Under the pieces are notes generated by a model. That model had not been told where the DNA came from. It searched no databases and saw only the letters and a list, made by a program, of their open reading frames with translations. The translations under genes were made by a program, and so were the position numbers. A stretch of 64,000 bases of DNA from Paraburkholderia phytofirmans PsJN (GTDB lineage: Bacteria; Pseudomonadota; Gammaproteobacteria; Burkholderiales; Burkholderiaceae). Below, piece by piece: positions 17,907 through 26,841 of this stretch; position 1 is the first letter of the stretch; every line of letters starts with the position of its first letter. The DNA lies in assembly GCF_000020125.1 (NCBI RefSeq), contig NC_010681.1, forward strand, positions 248,001 to 312,000, in the 5' to 3' direction.

Positions 17907-19786
17907 GCCACTCCCAGTTCGTAAAGCTGGTCGAGCTTGGCCGACCAGAACGCGTCCAGATTCCCTTCGATATCAACGTCGTGCTCGATCTGATCGACCA
18001 GCGCGGCGTCGCGCTTGCGCAGCTCATCCAGCAGGAAGTCAACGCGCCGCAGCACGGCGCCGAACGATGTGTCGTACTGCTCGATCGAGTCAGCACGCCC
18101 GCTCACGAGCCTGACGCAGTGACGGCAGCCCAGCAGCTTGCGGATGTCGGCGGCGTCGGCGTGCACGCGGTACTGGTCGCAGAAGAGACATCCTTCGGTC
18201 GAGCGGCAGTCAGGCTGTACGGTGACTGAAGCTGCGATCGGCGCAGGTTTGTGGAACTCGATGCAGACGCCCACCGCGCTCCTGATGCTGCCCGCCGGGT
18301 CGTTGCCGGGCTTCAGCACGGTCTTCTCGACCGAAGCGAGGAACGCGCCCATCTCGGCCTTGTGCGCGGCGTCTGTGCCGTTCGAGTATGAGCGCAGCGC
18401 CGTGGCCAAGGAGTGGCCCATCAGTCTGGCTGCGACGACAGGGTCGTGGTTGCTCACCGCCCAATCCTGCTTCGCCGCACGCCACTGACGTGCGGTAATG
18501 CGCGGTAGCACGATCCCGAGCGTATCGAGTCGACTGTAAAGCTGAGCCAGAAATTGAGTTGGGAGACCCATTGGCCGTCGTCGCTTTGCGTAATGCCCGG
18601 CTAGAATGAACAACGCGTCGCAGTCCGCGTTCTGCACCAGATACTCTCGCAACGCCAGATACGTCTTGAGCTTCGGCATGAAGCCCAGCGAGACGGTGAA
18701 CGTCACCCCCTTCCCGCCTGCACGGTACTTGATCTCGCGAAACGTCTGACGTACAACTGACGTATCCTGCAGGCTCGCGACAAGCTCCGGGCTCCACTTC
18801 ATGGCCAGCAGTTGCGCGAGGTTGACGCCCGTTTCGGCCAGGAACAGCGCGGCGAAGCAAAGGGTCGCCATTGAAGCGTGCGAGCGACGGATCGCTGATT
18901 GCGCATCCTCGTTCGCAGCCCTAAGATGTTTAGCCGCAAACGAGGCGATCATCCACGCACGCGCACGAGGATCTTTAGCGCCTGCCGCAGCCATGTGCGT
19001 CGCGATTTCTTCCCGCGTGCGCAGCTCCCCGGTCTCCAGGTTCCAGCCAAGCAGGTGGCCGTGCAAGTTGTCGTCTTCACGACGGTGGTGTCTGTGCGGA
19101 ACTAGGCAAAGACTCTCGCCACGCGCCGTGCTTACGCGCACCGGGTACGACTTGAAGTCGAGCACCAGGGTGCTGATGCCGGTGAAGAGCGCGTCAGCCC
19201 ACGCGAGCAGGGCGGCTTGTGCCTCGGTGTCAGGCACAGCAGTCGGCACAGAGGCATCCAGTTGGCGGCGCAGCACCCTCGCGTCGGTGCAGAAGTCGTC
19301 GTTTCCGAAAAACTCACGGAGCATCGACAACAGATTACGCTGATCGTGGCCGACGGAATTGCGGTTCAGATTGCCCAGCGAAACCTGTTCGCGTTTCTCG
19401 CGGAAGTAGCGATGAACTGCCTCCGCCGTAGCCTTCTCGTCACAAAGCACCTGATGCAAGCCCTGTCTGTCGGCCCAATTGACGAAATCAAGCACGACGC
19501 GCAGCGCTATCGAGATCGTTGCCGGACGCATCGCGCCAAGGGCCATACGCCCGGAAAGCTGCGTCACCAGCAGGCGTACGACCCTGACGCGTTCGATGCT
19601 GAAGCTCAGGATATCGAAAGTTCGTCGCGCGCGGTGCGAGCTTGACGTGTCACGCCTCAGGTAGCAGATCTGCCCGATATCGGAACGGCTGCTCATGCCT
19701 TCCCACTTGAGCAGCGCTCGCTCGGGGTGCAGCAGCATTGTGCCCTCCGCGAGCGGCATGTGCACTTCGTCGTAAAGGCGGTTCAT
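17903..19786 (-). CDS. Large recombinase-like protein with altered box I (TnpB-like, copy 2)
   Basis: 627 residues. The fold matches large tyrosine recombinases: AETGVNLAQLLAMKW at the box I position, ITARQWRAAKQDW at box II and LMGHSLATALRSYSNGT with His and Tyr. The box I Arg seen in its partners is replaced here by Asn (GVN rather than GxR), and box II lacks the usual HxLR spacing. This subunit may therefore be structural or use another Arg. A Cys cluster follows (DCRSTEGCLFC, GCRHC), a likely zinc ribbon. ATGA overlaps at both ends tie it into the element operon. Confidence 0.8.
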   Translation of the reverse strand: MNRLYDEVHMPLAEGTMLLHPERALLKWEGMSSRSDIGQICYLRRDTSSSHRARRTFDILSFSIERVRVVRLLVTQLSGRMALGAMRPATISIALRVVLDFVNWADRQGLHQVLCDEKATAEAVHRYFREKREQVSLGNLNRNSVGHDQRNLLSMLREFFGNDDFCTDARVLRRQLDASVPTAVPDTEAQAALLAWADALFTGISTLVLDFKSYPVRVSTARGESLCLVPHRHHRREDDNLHGHLLGWNLETGELRTREEIATHMAAAGAKDPRARAWMIASFAAKHLRAANEDAQSAIRRSHASMATLCFAALFLAETGVNLAQLLAMKWSPELVASLQDTSVVRQTFREIKYRAGGKGVTFTVSLGFMPKLKTYLALREYLVQNADCDALFILAGHYAKRRRPMGLPTQFLAQLYSRLDTLGIVLPRITARQWRAAKQDWAVSNHDPVVAARLMGHSLATALRSYSNGTDAAHKAEMGAFLASVEKTVLKPGNDPAGSIRSAVGVCIEFHKPAPIAASVTVQPDCRSTEGCLFCDQYRVHADAADIRKLLGCRHCVRLVSGRADSIEQYDTSFGAVLRRVDFLLDELRKRDAALVDQIEHDVDIEGNLDAFWSAKLDQLYELGVA

Positions 19787-21231
19787 ACTGTCACCGCAGT
19801 GTCGAGGGTGCGTGTGACCAGCGTCGACAGGTGCGCACCCCAGCCATCCTGAACAGCATCGAACAGCTTACGATTCTCGCGGTAAGCGAGGTAGCGCTCG
19901 GTCGTAGATGGTTGTACGTGCCACATCAACTGTCGCAACTGATCGAGCGCCCGCGTGTAGCTCGTCTTGCTCGCTGTCATCGCGTCGACCGTATTGAGCC
20001 CAAAGGTCGCTCGCAGGTCGTGGTAGCTGAACTCATACCTGGGGTTGCCGAGCTGCACGCGCATCATGGGCAACAGTTCGTCCCTGATGAACTGGCGAAC
20101 GGCCTGCCCGGTCTTGACATGGCGGCGCACCTGCGGGCCGGTGCTGAGCGGGCCACGCGACCCGCGGTCCTCGTAGAGCGGCGCACCGCGATGGCTTAGA
20201 AAGAGCGGCTGGTCGAAGTGATCGCCGCCGTCTGCCAGTTGGCGACGCTTGCGAGCTCGATCGCTGTGCACATAGATGTAGAGCCGCTCGTAGAAACCGC
20301 GCGGCAGGTGCAACACGCCCTTGACATCGCCCTTCGTGTCGATACCTGTACCTGGCCCGCAGGCGAGACGTATGTCGCCGCCGTGAAACTCGCCCGGCTT
20401 GCGCATTACGTGTTTCGCACGCACGGTCAGTACCGTCTGGATGCGAGCGCCAGTCAACAGCGCGAACAGATGAACGAGCGTCATCTCGGAATTGCCGAGA
20501 GTGGCTAACGATTCGAGCAGCACCGACTGCTCGGATGAGGGGAGCGGGCGCAGGCGACCGCCGTCCTGGATGTGATCGTCCCACGGGTCATCTGCGCGCC
20601 GGCCACTGATCGACAGGTCGGTGGTCTTGACCTCGATCGTGCTGCTGAAGCCCTTCTGGTCCCTGAACTCGATGAAACGGCCAGATTCGACCCACGGCGC
20701 GTTCGCAGGCTTGAAGCCCGCTTCTGCCATGAGCCAGCGATAGAAGCGCACCACGGCGCCCATACGGCGCCTGGCAACACCCGGAGAAAGTTCGCCAGCC
20801 TGCACGGCCAGCCTGATCGAGGCGCTGTAGCGGTAGGTTGGGCGTTGCCGCTTGTTCGCGGGGAACGTCAGCCAGTCGACGCCTTCGTCATCCAGGTAAC
20901 GACGGAATGCCACCAGGTCGTCAGCGATGCTGGCGAACGTCAGCATGTTGGGCGAGGACTTCGACTCCATCATATCGATGAGCCAGAGGTTCGCCTCAGC
21001 CCACGGCGCACCGTCCGCGAGCCGGACAACGGGAAAGAGAGGGAAGCTACCTGCGATCCACCGCGGACGGGCGTCGCGCCGCTTGCCGGTGTCGGGGTCT
21101 GCGAGCGGGACCGTGTGATAGATGGTGCCGCCCTTGGGCATGGTGATGCTGATCGCCGCCGCACCTGGAGTGTCGCGGTTAGCGACCTCGGTCAGTGCCA
21201 GTTGCCGGATGGTGGTTCGTCTTGCCGTCAT
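19783..21231 (-). CDS. Tyrosine recombinase (TnpA-like)
   Basis: 482 residues, first gene of the element operon. Catalytic motifs: box I ALLTGARIQTVLTVRAKH, box II EFSYHDLRATFGLN, then RQLMWHVQPSTTERYLAYRE with Tyr; the expected LGH His is Trp-His here. Longer than Tn554 TnpA (361 residues). It starts only about 85 bases from the right end of the element, so the promoter must lie in the terminal region or in the host DUF932 gene. Confidence 0.85.
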   Translation of the reverse strand: MTARRTTIRQLALTEVANRDTPGAAAISITMPKGGTIYHTVPLADPDTGKRRDARPRWIAGSFPLFPVVRLADGAPWAEANLWLIDMMESKSSPNMLTFASIADDLVAFRRYLDDEGVDWLTFPANKRQRPTYRYSASIRLAVQAGELSPGVARRRMGAVVRFYRWLMAEAGFKPANAPWVESGRFIEFRDQKGFSSTIEVKTTDLSISGRRADDPWDDHIQDGGRLRPLPSSEQSVLLESLATLGNSEMTLVHLFALLTGARIQTVLTVRAKHVMRKPGEFHGGDIRLACGPGTGIDTKGDVKGVLHLPRGFYERLYIYVHSDRARKRRQLADGGDHFDQPLFLSHRGAPLYEDRGSRGPLSTGPQVRRHVKTGQAVRQFIRDELLPMMRVQLGNPRYEFSYHDLRATFGLNTVDAMTASKTSYTRALDQLRQLMWHVQPSTTERYLAYRENRKLFDAVQDGWGAHLSTLVTRTLDTAVTV

Positions 21232-21317
21232 CGCCGAGATCCTCGTGCCGTGTTCGTGTTGATGGCCGTTTTAAAGCAACCTGAGAGTATCGGGAAATCG
21301 CTCTTGGCTTGCGCATA

Positions 21318-21643
21318 CATCGTGCGAATTGAGGAGGATGACTTCGTTGACATCCTCGCCGGTAATTTCGCTCGCAGGACGCATGCGGATCAGATGCTTG
21401 GTGAATTCGCGCTTGTCCTGGGCGCGCACGCGGGTCTGGCACACCATGAACGGCTGGAAGCCTTCGTTGCGCAGACCGCGCAGCACGTCGATGGTGGGAA
21501 TGTAGGTGTAGCGGTCGGAGCGGCTTTCGTGCTTGCCATCCGCGAAAATCGAGGGAGCAACACGGCGGATCTGGTCGTCCGACAGCGGCGAGTCGGAACG
21601 GAGCATCGGGGAACCGTAACGGAAGGAAGAAGCGAGTTGCATG
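21318..21643 (-). pseudogene. DUF932 protein, N-terminal fragment
   Basis: The Met at 21643 follows GTGGAGAGTGTC, a good ribosome site. The frame reads RYTYIPTIDVLRGLRNEGF and EDVNEVILLNSHD before running into the Tn554-like element. The remainder is at 15021-15535. In the intact state this would be a roughly 280-residue DUF932 protein, first gene of a DUF932-ParB operon. Confidence 0.87.
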
Positions 21644-21684
21644 ACACTCTCCACAGCAAAAAGGTTGAGGGGTGTTGCGCTGAC

Positions 21685-22000
21685 CGGGCCCCAAGATTCC
21701 GCCCGCCTCGTAGGGGTTGGGCTCGTCCCGGTGGAACCCGGGGTTTGGCAGTGGTGCCGCCAGTCCCCTGAGTTCGCGCCCGTGCGACTCAAGGAGCCGA
21801 TGGCCGCCCGGTGTCAAGGAAAAAGGCGAGGGAGGGGTGCGGGCAACACGGTCCCTCGCCCCTTGACGCCGGGCGGCCATCGGCTACGGTCGCGGGTGTC
21901 GGGCGGGAACTCAGGGGGCAGGCGGCTGCGAAGCTCCGGGTTTGACCGGGATGAGCCGCCTCGCGGCGAGCGGGATCGTGGTGGCCGCCTGTGCGGCCAC
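21685..22000. repeat. Giant imperfect palindrome upstream of DUF932
   Basis: Nested complementary blocks share one centre near 21842: 21825-21833/21852-21860 (GGCGAGGGA), 21796-21819/21861-21884 (24 bases, one mismatch), 21765-21782/21900-21917 (18 bases, one mismatch), 21727-21751/21926-21950 (25 bases, partial), and weaker pairing out to about 21690/21990. The region is non-coding and would fold into a very long hairpin as RNA or extruded single strand. A direct repeat also flanks it: GGTTGAGGGGTGTTGCGC at 21663 and GGTTGAGGTGTTGCGTC at 22022. Candidate roles are a single-strand or replication origin or a long leader. Confidence 0.8.
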
Positions 22001-22372
22001 CACCTGATCAGGCTTTTCAGGGGTTGAGGTGTTGCGTCAGGGATTGAAGCCCGGCAGGGCCGGGACGCCGCAGGCGGCCCGGTGCGAATGCACGAAAGCC
22101 CGGCCCGAAACGTGAGTGAAGGGAGACGTCCGGCTGGCCGTCATGTGCAATACGATCGCCCGTCAGTCGGGTCGTTGTGGGCGATACGGTCCGCCACGCG
22201 CAACCAGAAGCCGGTGCCGCGTATGTCGCCAGACGCAAGGCCCGAAATGCCGGGCACGTCACATCGTTCAGGAGAACGAGTCTGGTCGGCCCCCGTGTGC
22301 AGCACGACATCCGCACGGCTGCGATCCAGGCGCTTGCTACAATGGCGGCCCCGGTCAAGCAACGACATAGTC

Positions 22373-22657
22373 ATGCCTGTGCAGCCTGAGACTGAATCAA
22401 CGGACGATGTCGATGTGGCGGACAAACCCCGTCGCCTGACACTTGCGGGCGCGCTCGCGCAACGGGAGCGAACGAGTGCGTTCACCGGCTCACGCATCCA
22501 GGTGGACGGCCTGGCGCTTGAGGTCGTGGAGATCGGGCCTTATACGGAAGAGGATGGCCGCATGGTGACGTTCCGCGCCCGTGCGGTTGGAAACGTCCGG
22601 CTGCAGGCGGGGGAGATCCTCACGACACCCTGGGGTGTCTGCCGGATCGTGAACTGA
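22373..22657 (+). CDS. Small hypothetical protein
   Basis: 94 residues; TLAGALAQRERTSAFTGSR in the first half, then a compact basic/hydrophobic part ending in TPWGVCRIVN. TACAAT (22339-22344) upstream could be a -10 box. No ribosome site of note and no family recognised. The codon pattern looks protein-like. Confidence 0.5.
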   Translation: MPVQPETESTDDVDVADKPRRLTLAGALAQRERTSAFTGSRIQVDGLALEVVEIGPYTEEDGRMVTFRARAVGNVRLQAGEILTTPWGVCRIVN

Positions 22658-22811
22658 TCTTGTACAGCGACGGGTGCCAGGCCGGTCGCAGGATTGCGGT
22701 ACGGCATACGGGATATGAAGGTCAGATGCTGCCTTCGTGTTCGATGTCGAGAACTGCGCTTCGCCCGGGGGACGCACGACATGTTCGCATCCCACCCCGG
22801 CACGGAAAACG

Positions 22812-22985
22812 TCACTGGCGTGCAGTCTGCACCCTATGCGCCTGTTCCGCCTCGCGTTGATGCATGTCGACCGTCCCGTCGAGAACGGCGAATCCCTCCT
22901 CCCTATCGTTCACGTGCCACTTATATGGATGATCAGTCCCGTGCAGACGCACGCTGATGTCCAGCATCGTCGCGATGTCCAGTGC
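22812..22985 (-). pseudogene. Cupin-domain remnant
   Basis: The minus-strand frame reads ATMLDISVRLHGTDHPYKWH then EEGFAVLDGTVDM, the first half of a small cupin (His, His, Glu, Gly motif in approximately the right spacing). It stops after about 51-58 codons, without the second cupin motif. It lies downstream of the AraC gene, in the same orientation. Probably a decayed gene end. Confidence 0.55.
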
Positions 22986-23083
22986 GCCCCATGCACGGCT
23001 AGCCCGGACGCCAGCGACTGTGCTTGAAGCGGCCGCGCGACACGACGGGTGGTGAGATAGCACAAAGGAGCTTCGGGGACGGT

Positions 23084-23878
23084 TCAGCGCCGCCGCGTGG
23101 CTGCCGTGCCTGTGAGCTGCGAGGGTGGAAAGCCAAGGGCATGCCGGAACATGGTGGAGAAGGCCGGCGCATTCGCATAGCCGAGTTCGGCGGCGACCAC
23201 ATGCAGCGGAACGCCCCGGCCGATGAGGTCGATGGCACGTGAGAGTCTCAACTGACGACGCCAGATTGCGAAGCTCGTATTCAGTTCGCTCTGGAAAAGC
23301 CGGGCCAACGTCCTGTCGCTTGCGCCGACCACGCGGGCCCACTCCTGGAGCGTGCGCTGCGAGCCCGGCTCTTCCATCATCGCCGCGCACAGCGTGCGCA
23401 GCCGCCGTTCCGTGGGCAACGGCAGGCCCAGGGGCAGCGTCGGTGCACCGCGAATTTCCTCGAGCAGCAACTGCATGGCGAGTTGCCGGTGGCGGGGCGA
23501 AGCCTGCGTGCTGGCGGCAAGTGACCCGGTCAGCACGCGCATCAGGTCTGAGACCTCGATGACCGAGCACGCATCAGAGGGTAGCGGGGACGCCCCCGGT
23601 TCGATGTAGAGGGCATGAAACTCGACGTGTCCGAGCATCACCACCTGATGATCAATGCCGGGCGGAATCCACACCGCACGCCAGAGCGGCACGATCCACA
23701 TCATGCCGGGTGCGCTCACCCGGATGCTCCCCACGCGAGGGCAGGCGATCTGTCCCCATGTATGCCGGTGCCATTCGATGATGCCGTCCGACGGTGGCAG
23801 GCGCAGGTGCGCCATGACCGGCTCCCTGCGTGTCGGCACCAGTTTGGGCTGCGGGTCCCAGGCATCACGGCTTGGCAT
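23084..23878 (-). CDS. AraC-family transcriptional regulator
   Basis: 264 residues. Residues about 1-110 form a cupin-like sensor (IIEWHRHTWGQIACP, VWIPPGIDHQV). The C-terminal AraC domain shows both helix-turn-helices: LQEWARVVGASDRTLARLF and VPLHVVAAELGYANAPAFST followed by FRHALGFPPSQ. It is divergently transcribed from the SLC13-type permease with 105 bases between them, so it probably controls that transporter, itself, or both. Confidence 0.93.
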   Translation of the reverse strand: MPSRDAWDPQPKLVPTRREPVMAHLRLPPSDGIIEWHRHTWGQIACPRVGSIRVSAPGMMWIVPLWRAVWIPPGIDHQVVMLGHVEFHALYIEPGASPLPSDACSVIEVSDLMRVLTGSLAASTQASPRHRQLAMQLLLEEIRGAPTLPLGLPLPTERRLRTLCAAMMEEPGSQRTLQEWARVVGASDRTLARLFQSELNTSFAIWRRQLRLSRAIDLIGRGVPLHVVAAELGYANAPAFSTMFRHALGFPPSQLTGTAATRRR

Positions 23879-23983
23879 ATTTTCGTAAGAAGATGTCTGT
23901 CAGTCGAATCATCGCCATTGTACGACTGCCTATGATGAAAGCAGTTCAGGAGCGAGACTTCAGACGGCGAGGGAGGAACGGGA

Positions 23984-25444
23984 ATGGGTGATCTGAAGGC
24001 TGTCAGGGTCGACGCGGAAGGACCTTCGCACAGTCCGGCGCGCCGGTCACTGCATGCGCGTTACGGTGAGCTGATCGGCTCCGGCCTGCTGATCCTGTGG
24101 GTGGTCGCGGCACTTGTCCTGACGCGGTATGTGCCGCTCATCCGCGGTTATCCGGTGGCCATGTCCCAGGCGGCGATCCTTGTGTTCTTCACGGTCTGTT
24201 CATGGGCGCTGGGCCTGCTGAAGGAGCCTGTGACGACACTGCTGTTTTTTCTCCTGGCGATGCTGTTCAGTGTTGCGCCCGCACAGACCGTCTTCGCGGG
24301 GTTTTCGTCCCCCGCCTGGTGGCTGGTGTTCGGCGGCGCGATCACGGGCGTGGCGGTACGCGTGACGGGGCTCGCGGGCCGTTTCAGCAATTTCCTGCTG
24401 GCCGCGCGTATCGAGACGTACGGTCACTATGTTGCGGCGCTCGCGCTCGGCGCCGTCGCACTGGCATTCGTAATGCCATCGACGACGGGGCGGGTCCTGC
24501 TGCTCACCCCGCTCGCGCTGACCCTGGCCGACCGTCTGGGTTTTGAGGCCGGACGTCGCGGGCGCACGGGCCTGGTGATGGCGGTCGCGGCCGGAAGCTA
24601 TATGCCACCGACGACGATCCTGCCAGCGAACATCCCGAACTCGGTGCTGCTCGGCGCGGCGCAGTCACTCTATGGCGTCCACCTGCATTATGGTCCGTAC
24701 TTCCTGCTGCATTTTCCCGTGCTCGGCGCGCTGAAGACCGTCATCCTCGTCTGGCTGATCTGCCGGCTGTTTCCCGACCGTATCGAGCGCAGCTGCCGGC
24801 CGCAGCAGAACGGCGAGCGTCTGTCCCGACGCGAGTGGGCGCTCGCGGTCATCCTTGGCCTGTCGCTGCTGTGCTATGCGACGGACTTCTGGCACGGCAT
24901 TTCGCCGGCGTGGGTGAGTCTCGCGGCCGGCGTGGCCTGCCTGCTCCCACAGACGGGCATCGTCCCAGTGAAGGACTTCACTGACCAGGTCCACCTTACC
25001 CCGCTCGTGTACGTCGCCGGGTTTCTGGGACTGGGCGCGCTGATCTCGGAATCGGGCCTCGGGGGCTGGGCCGCCGGTCTGTTACTGCAGTGGCTGCATA
25101 TGACGCCGGGCCATGCACTCGCGAACACGATCTGGCTTGAGCTGATCGGAGGATTCATCGGACTACTGACGACGCTGCCGGGGCTGCCTGCGGTCCTGAC
25201 ACCGGTGGCGGGACAGTTCGCGCATGCGAGCGGTCTGCCGCTGTACACCGTGCTGATGCTCCAGGTACCGGTGTTCTCCACGGTCTTTCTGCCGTACCAG
25301 TCTCCGCCCATGATGATTGCGATGCATATGGGCGGGGTTTCCCTGCGGGACGGGACCAGGTTGTGCGTCTCGCTTGGCGCAATCACGGTGGTTGCCCTGC
25401 TGCCACTGGACTGGACATGGTGGAGGCTGCTGGGGGTGCTGTAG
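23984..25444 (+). CDS. SLC13/DASS-type anion permease
   Basis: 486 residues with about 12 hydrophobic spans. Family marks include a conserved first half PSTTGRVLLLTP and a second-half repeat LGALISESGLGGWAAGL. The DASS family imports or exchanges dicarboxylates, tricarboxylates or sulfate at the inner membrane. Start ATG follows GGGAGGAACGGGA. The divergent AraC gene implies substrate-responsive control. The substrate cannot be read from the sequence. Confidence 0.88.
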   Translation: MGDLKAVRVDAEGPSHSPARRSLHARYGELIGSGLLILWVVAALVLTRYVPLIRGYPVAMSQAAILVFFTVCSWALGLLKEPVTTLLFFLLAMLFSVAPAQTVFAGFSSPAWWLVFGGAITGVAVRVTGLAGRFSNFLLAARIETYGHYVAALALGAVALAFVMPSTTGRVLLLTPLALTLADRLGFEAGRRGRTGLVMAVAAGSYMPPTTILPANIPNSVLLGAAQSLYGVHLHYGPYFLLHFPVLGALKTVILVWLICRLFPDRIERSCRPQQNGERLSRREWALAVILGLSLLCYATDFWHGISPAWVSLAAGVACLLPQTGIVPVKDFTDQVHLTPLVYVAGFLGLGALISESGLGGWAAGLLLQWLHMTPGHALANTIWLELIGGFIGLLTTLPGLPAVLTPVAGQFAHASGLPLYTVLMLQVPVFSTVFLPYQSPPMMIAMHMGGVSLRDGTRLCVSLGAITVVALLPLDWTWWRLLGVL

Positions 25445-25597
25445 ATGCACGGTGTGAGATGTTCCCCGCGGTGAGCGCGTCTGTTGCGTCAGATGTCCGG
25501 GCCGGAAAGGCCCGGGACCGGCGAGGGGCGAGCGTGCCTGCTCATGCACGCCGCGGCGCACCGCATGAGCAGGTGATGATCGCGTGGGCAGAACGCT

Positions 25598-26566
25598 ATG
25601 CTGGATCTGAGACGATTGCGCTATTTCGTAGCTCTGGCAGACGAGTTGCATTTCGGGCGTGCGGCGCAGAGACTGCATGTCGCACAGCCGCCTCTGACTC
25701 GCCAGATCGGGCTGCTGGAGGCCGAACTGGAATTCCCGTTGTTCCAGAGAACGAGCAGGACCGTCCAGTTGACGACGGCCGGCAAGAGATTTCTGCCGTT
25801 CGCGCGAGCAATCGTAGAGGACTGTGTGAGGGCTGAAGACTACGCGAGGAAGCTCTCGCGGGGCGCCGCAGGACCGGTCACGATTGGGTATTCTGCCTCC
25901 GTATCCCTGAATGCCGGATTCGGCGCTGCACTGAGATCTGCCGCGTTACAGTTTCCCGATATCGAATGGACTCTGGTGGAGATGCCATCAGGCATCCTGA
26001 ATGAGCGGGTTAGGGGCGGGCAGGTCGATATCGGCATATCGCGTCTCGCCCCACCGGCTGACCTGGGAGGCGTGCGCATCGAGCGGCACCTGCGGGAGCA
26101 GGTCGTCGCCGCCATCGCGCTGGATGATCCGCTGTCGATGCACGACACGCTGCGGCTTGAGTCGCTGGCGGACCGTCACATCGTGCTGTCGTCGGCGGGC
26201 CAGGCTTCCGGTTTGAATGCCCAGGTTCACCGTCTGTTCGAACGTCACGGATTGATGTTGAAGCCTGGCCCGGCTGCACCGCAACTGTCGTCGATGATGA
26301 CACTGGTATCGGCGGGCCTTGGCATCGCCCTGCTGCCGGCATCGGCTGCCATGCCGTTGCGCGCGGGCGTGCGGTACATGGCTGTCTCGGGGGACGAGGC
26401 TCACATCGACGGATTTGTGATTTGCCGCGAGGAGCAGTTGCCACCCCCGCAAGCTACCCTCCTGCGATTCTTCTTCAATCACACAGCGCTGGACAATCTG
26501 CCTTCGGCGGAAGTGGTAGCGGCGGAACAACAGGGTTCCCGCCCGGCCTGCTGCGATCAATCGTGA
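25598..26566 (+). CDS. LysR-family transcriptional regulator
   Basis: 322 residues. Winged helix N-terminus: LRRLRYFVALADELHFGRAA, LHVAQPPLTRQIGLLE, then a periplasmic-binding-like effector domain from about residue 95 to 300 (LVSAGLGIALLPAS is the usual late motif). The family's CatR/BenM branch fits best. It precedes and has the same direction as the diiron protein/carbamoyltransferase operon (about 275 bases upstream), so it is the obvious candidate regulator. Confidence 0.92.
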   Translation: MLDLRRLRYFVALADELHFGRAAQRLHVAQPPLTRQIGLLEAELEFPLFQRTSRTVQLTTAGKRFLPFARAIVEDCVRAEDYARKLSRGAAGPVTIGYSASVSLNAGFGAALRSAALQFPDIEWTLVEMPSGILNERVRGGQVDIGISRLAPPADLGGVRIERHLREQVVAAIALDDPLSMHDTLRLESLADRHIVLSSAGQASGLNAQVHRLFERHGLMLKPGPAAPQLSSMMTLVSAGLGIALLPASAAMPLRAGVRYMAVSGDEAHIDGFVICREEQLPPPQATLLRFFFNHTALDNLPSAEVVAAEQQGSRPACCDQS

Positions 26567-26841
26567 CTGCATTAACAGATGCCCGCATGCCAACGGGCTG
26601 TTAAAGCAGTCACAGAAAAAGTATCGATCCCGACGAAATCTGTATTGGTCGTGACTCTACCCGTCCTGCTATAAAGATCTTGCCTGCTTTCAGTGCGTTT
26701 TATGCGGCATCACTGAGCATGAAAACCGCGACATTCGTTTTGAATGAGAGTTGGGATGAGACAGGCATGCGGGTCAATGACCACGCCATGGACCGTTCCG
26801 AGGCAATCATTGCTGGTCCCGAATGAGAAAGGGGTATTGTC

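Larger units (their letters stand above)
15530..21323 (-). mobile_element. Tn554-like multi-recombinase element inserted in the DUF932 gene
   Basis: The element body is 15536-21317 (5.8 kb), flanked by a 6-bp core CATCGT at 15530-15535 and 21318-21323. The outermost 10 bases are inverted repeats, TACGCGCAAG (15536-15545) and CTTGCGCATA (21308-21317), 9 of 10 matching. The left subterminal region has TGTCCAT repeats (15605, 15651) and inverted copies (15555, 15630). It codes for three large tyrosine recombinase-like proteins and a small coiled-coil protein, all ATGA-coupled on the minus strand, and no cargo. The layout recalls Tn554 (tnpA, tnpB, tnpC) with an additional large recombinase; it differs from the RIT element. 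Confidence 0.85.

Noticed and set aside
20572..21771. 399-codon open frame on the plus strand
   Set aside because: Antisense to the TnpA-like recombinase and the DUF932 fragment; composition and lack of a ribosome site mark it as a shadow.
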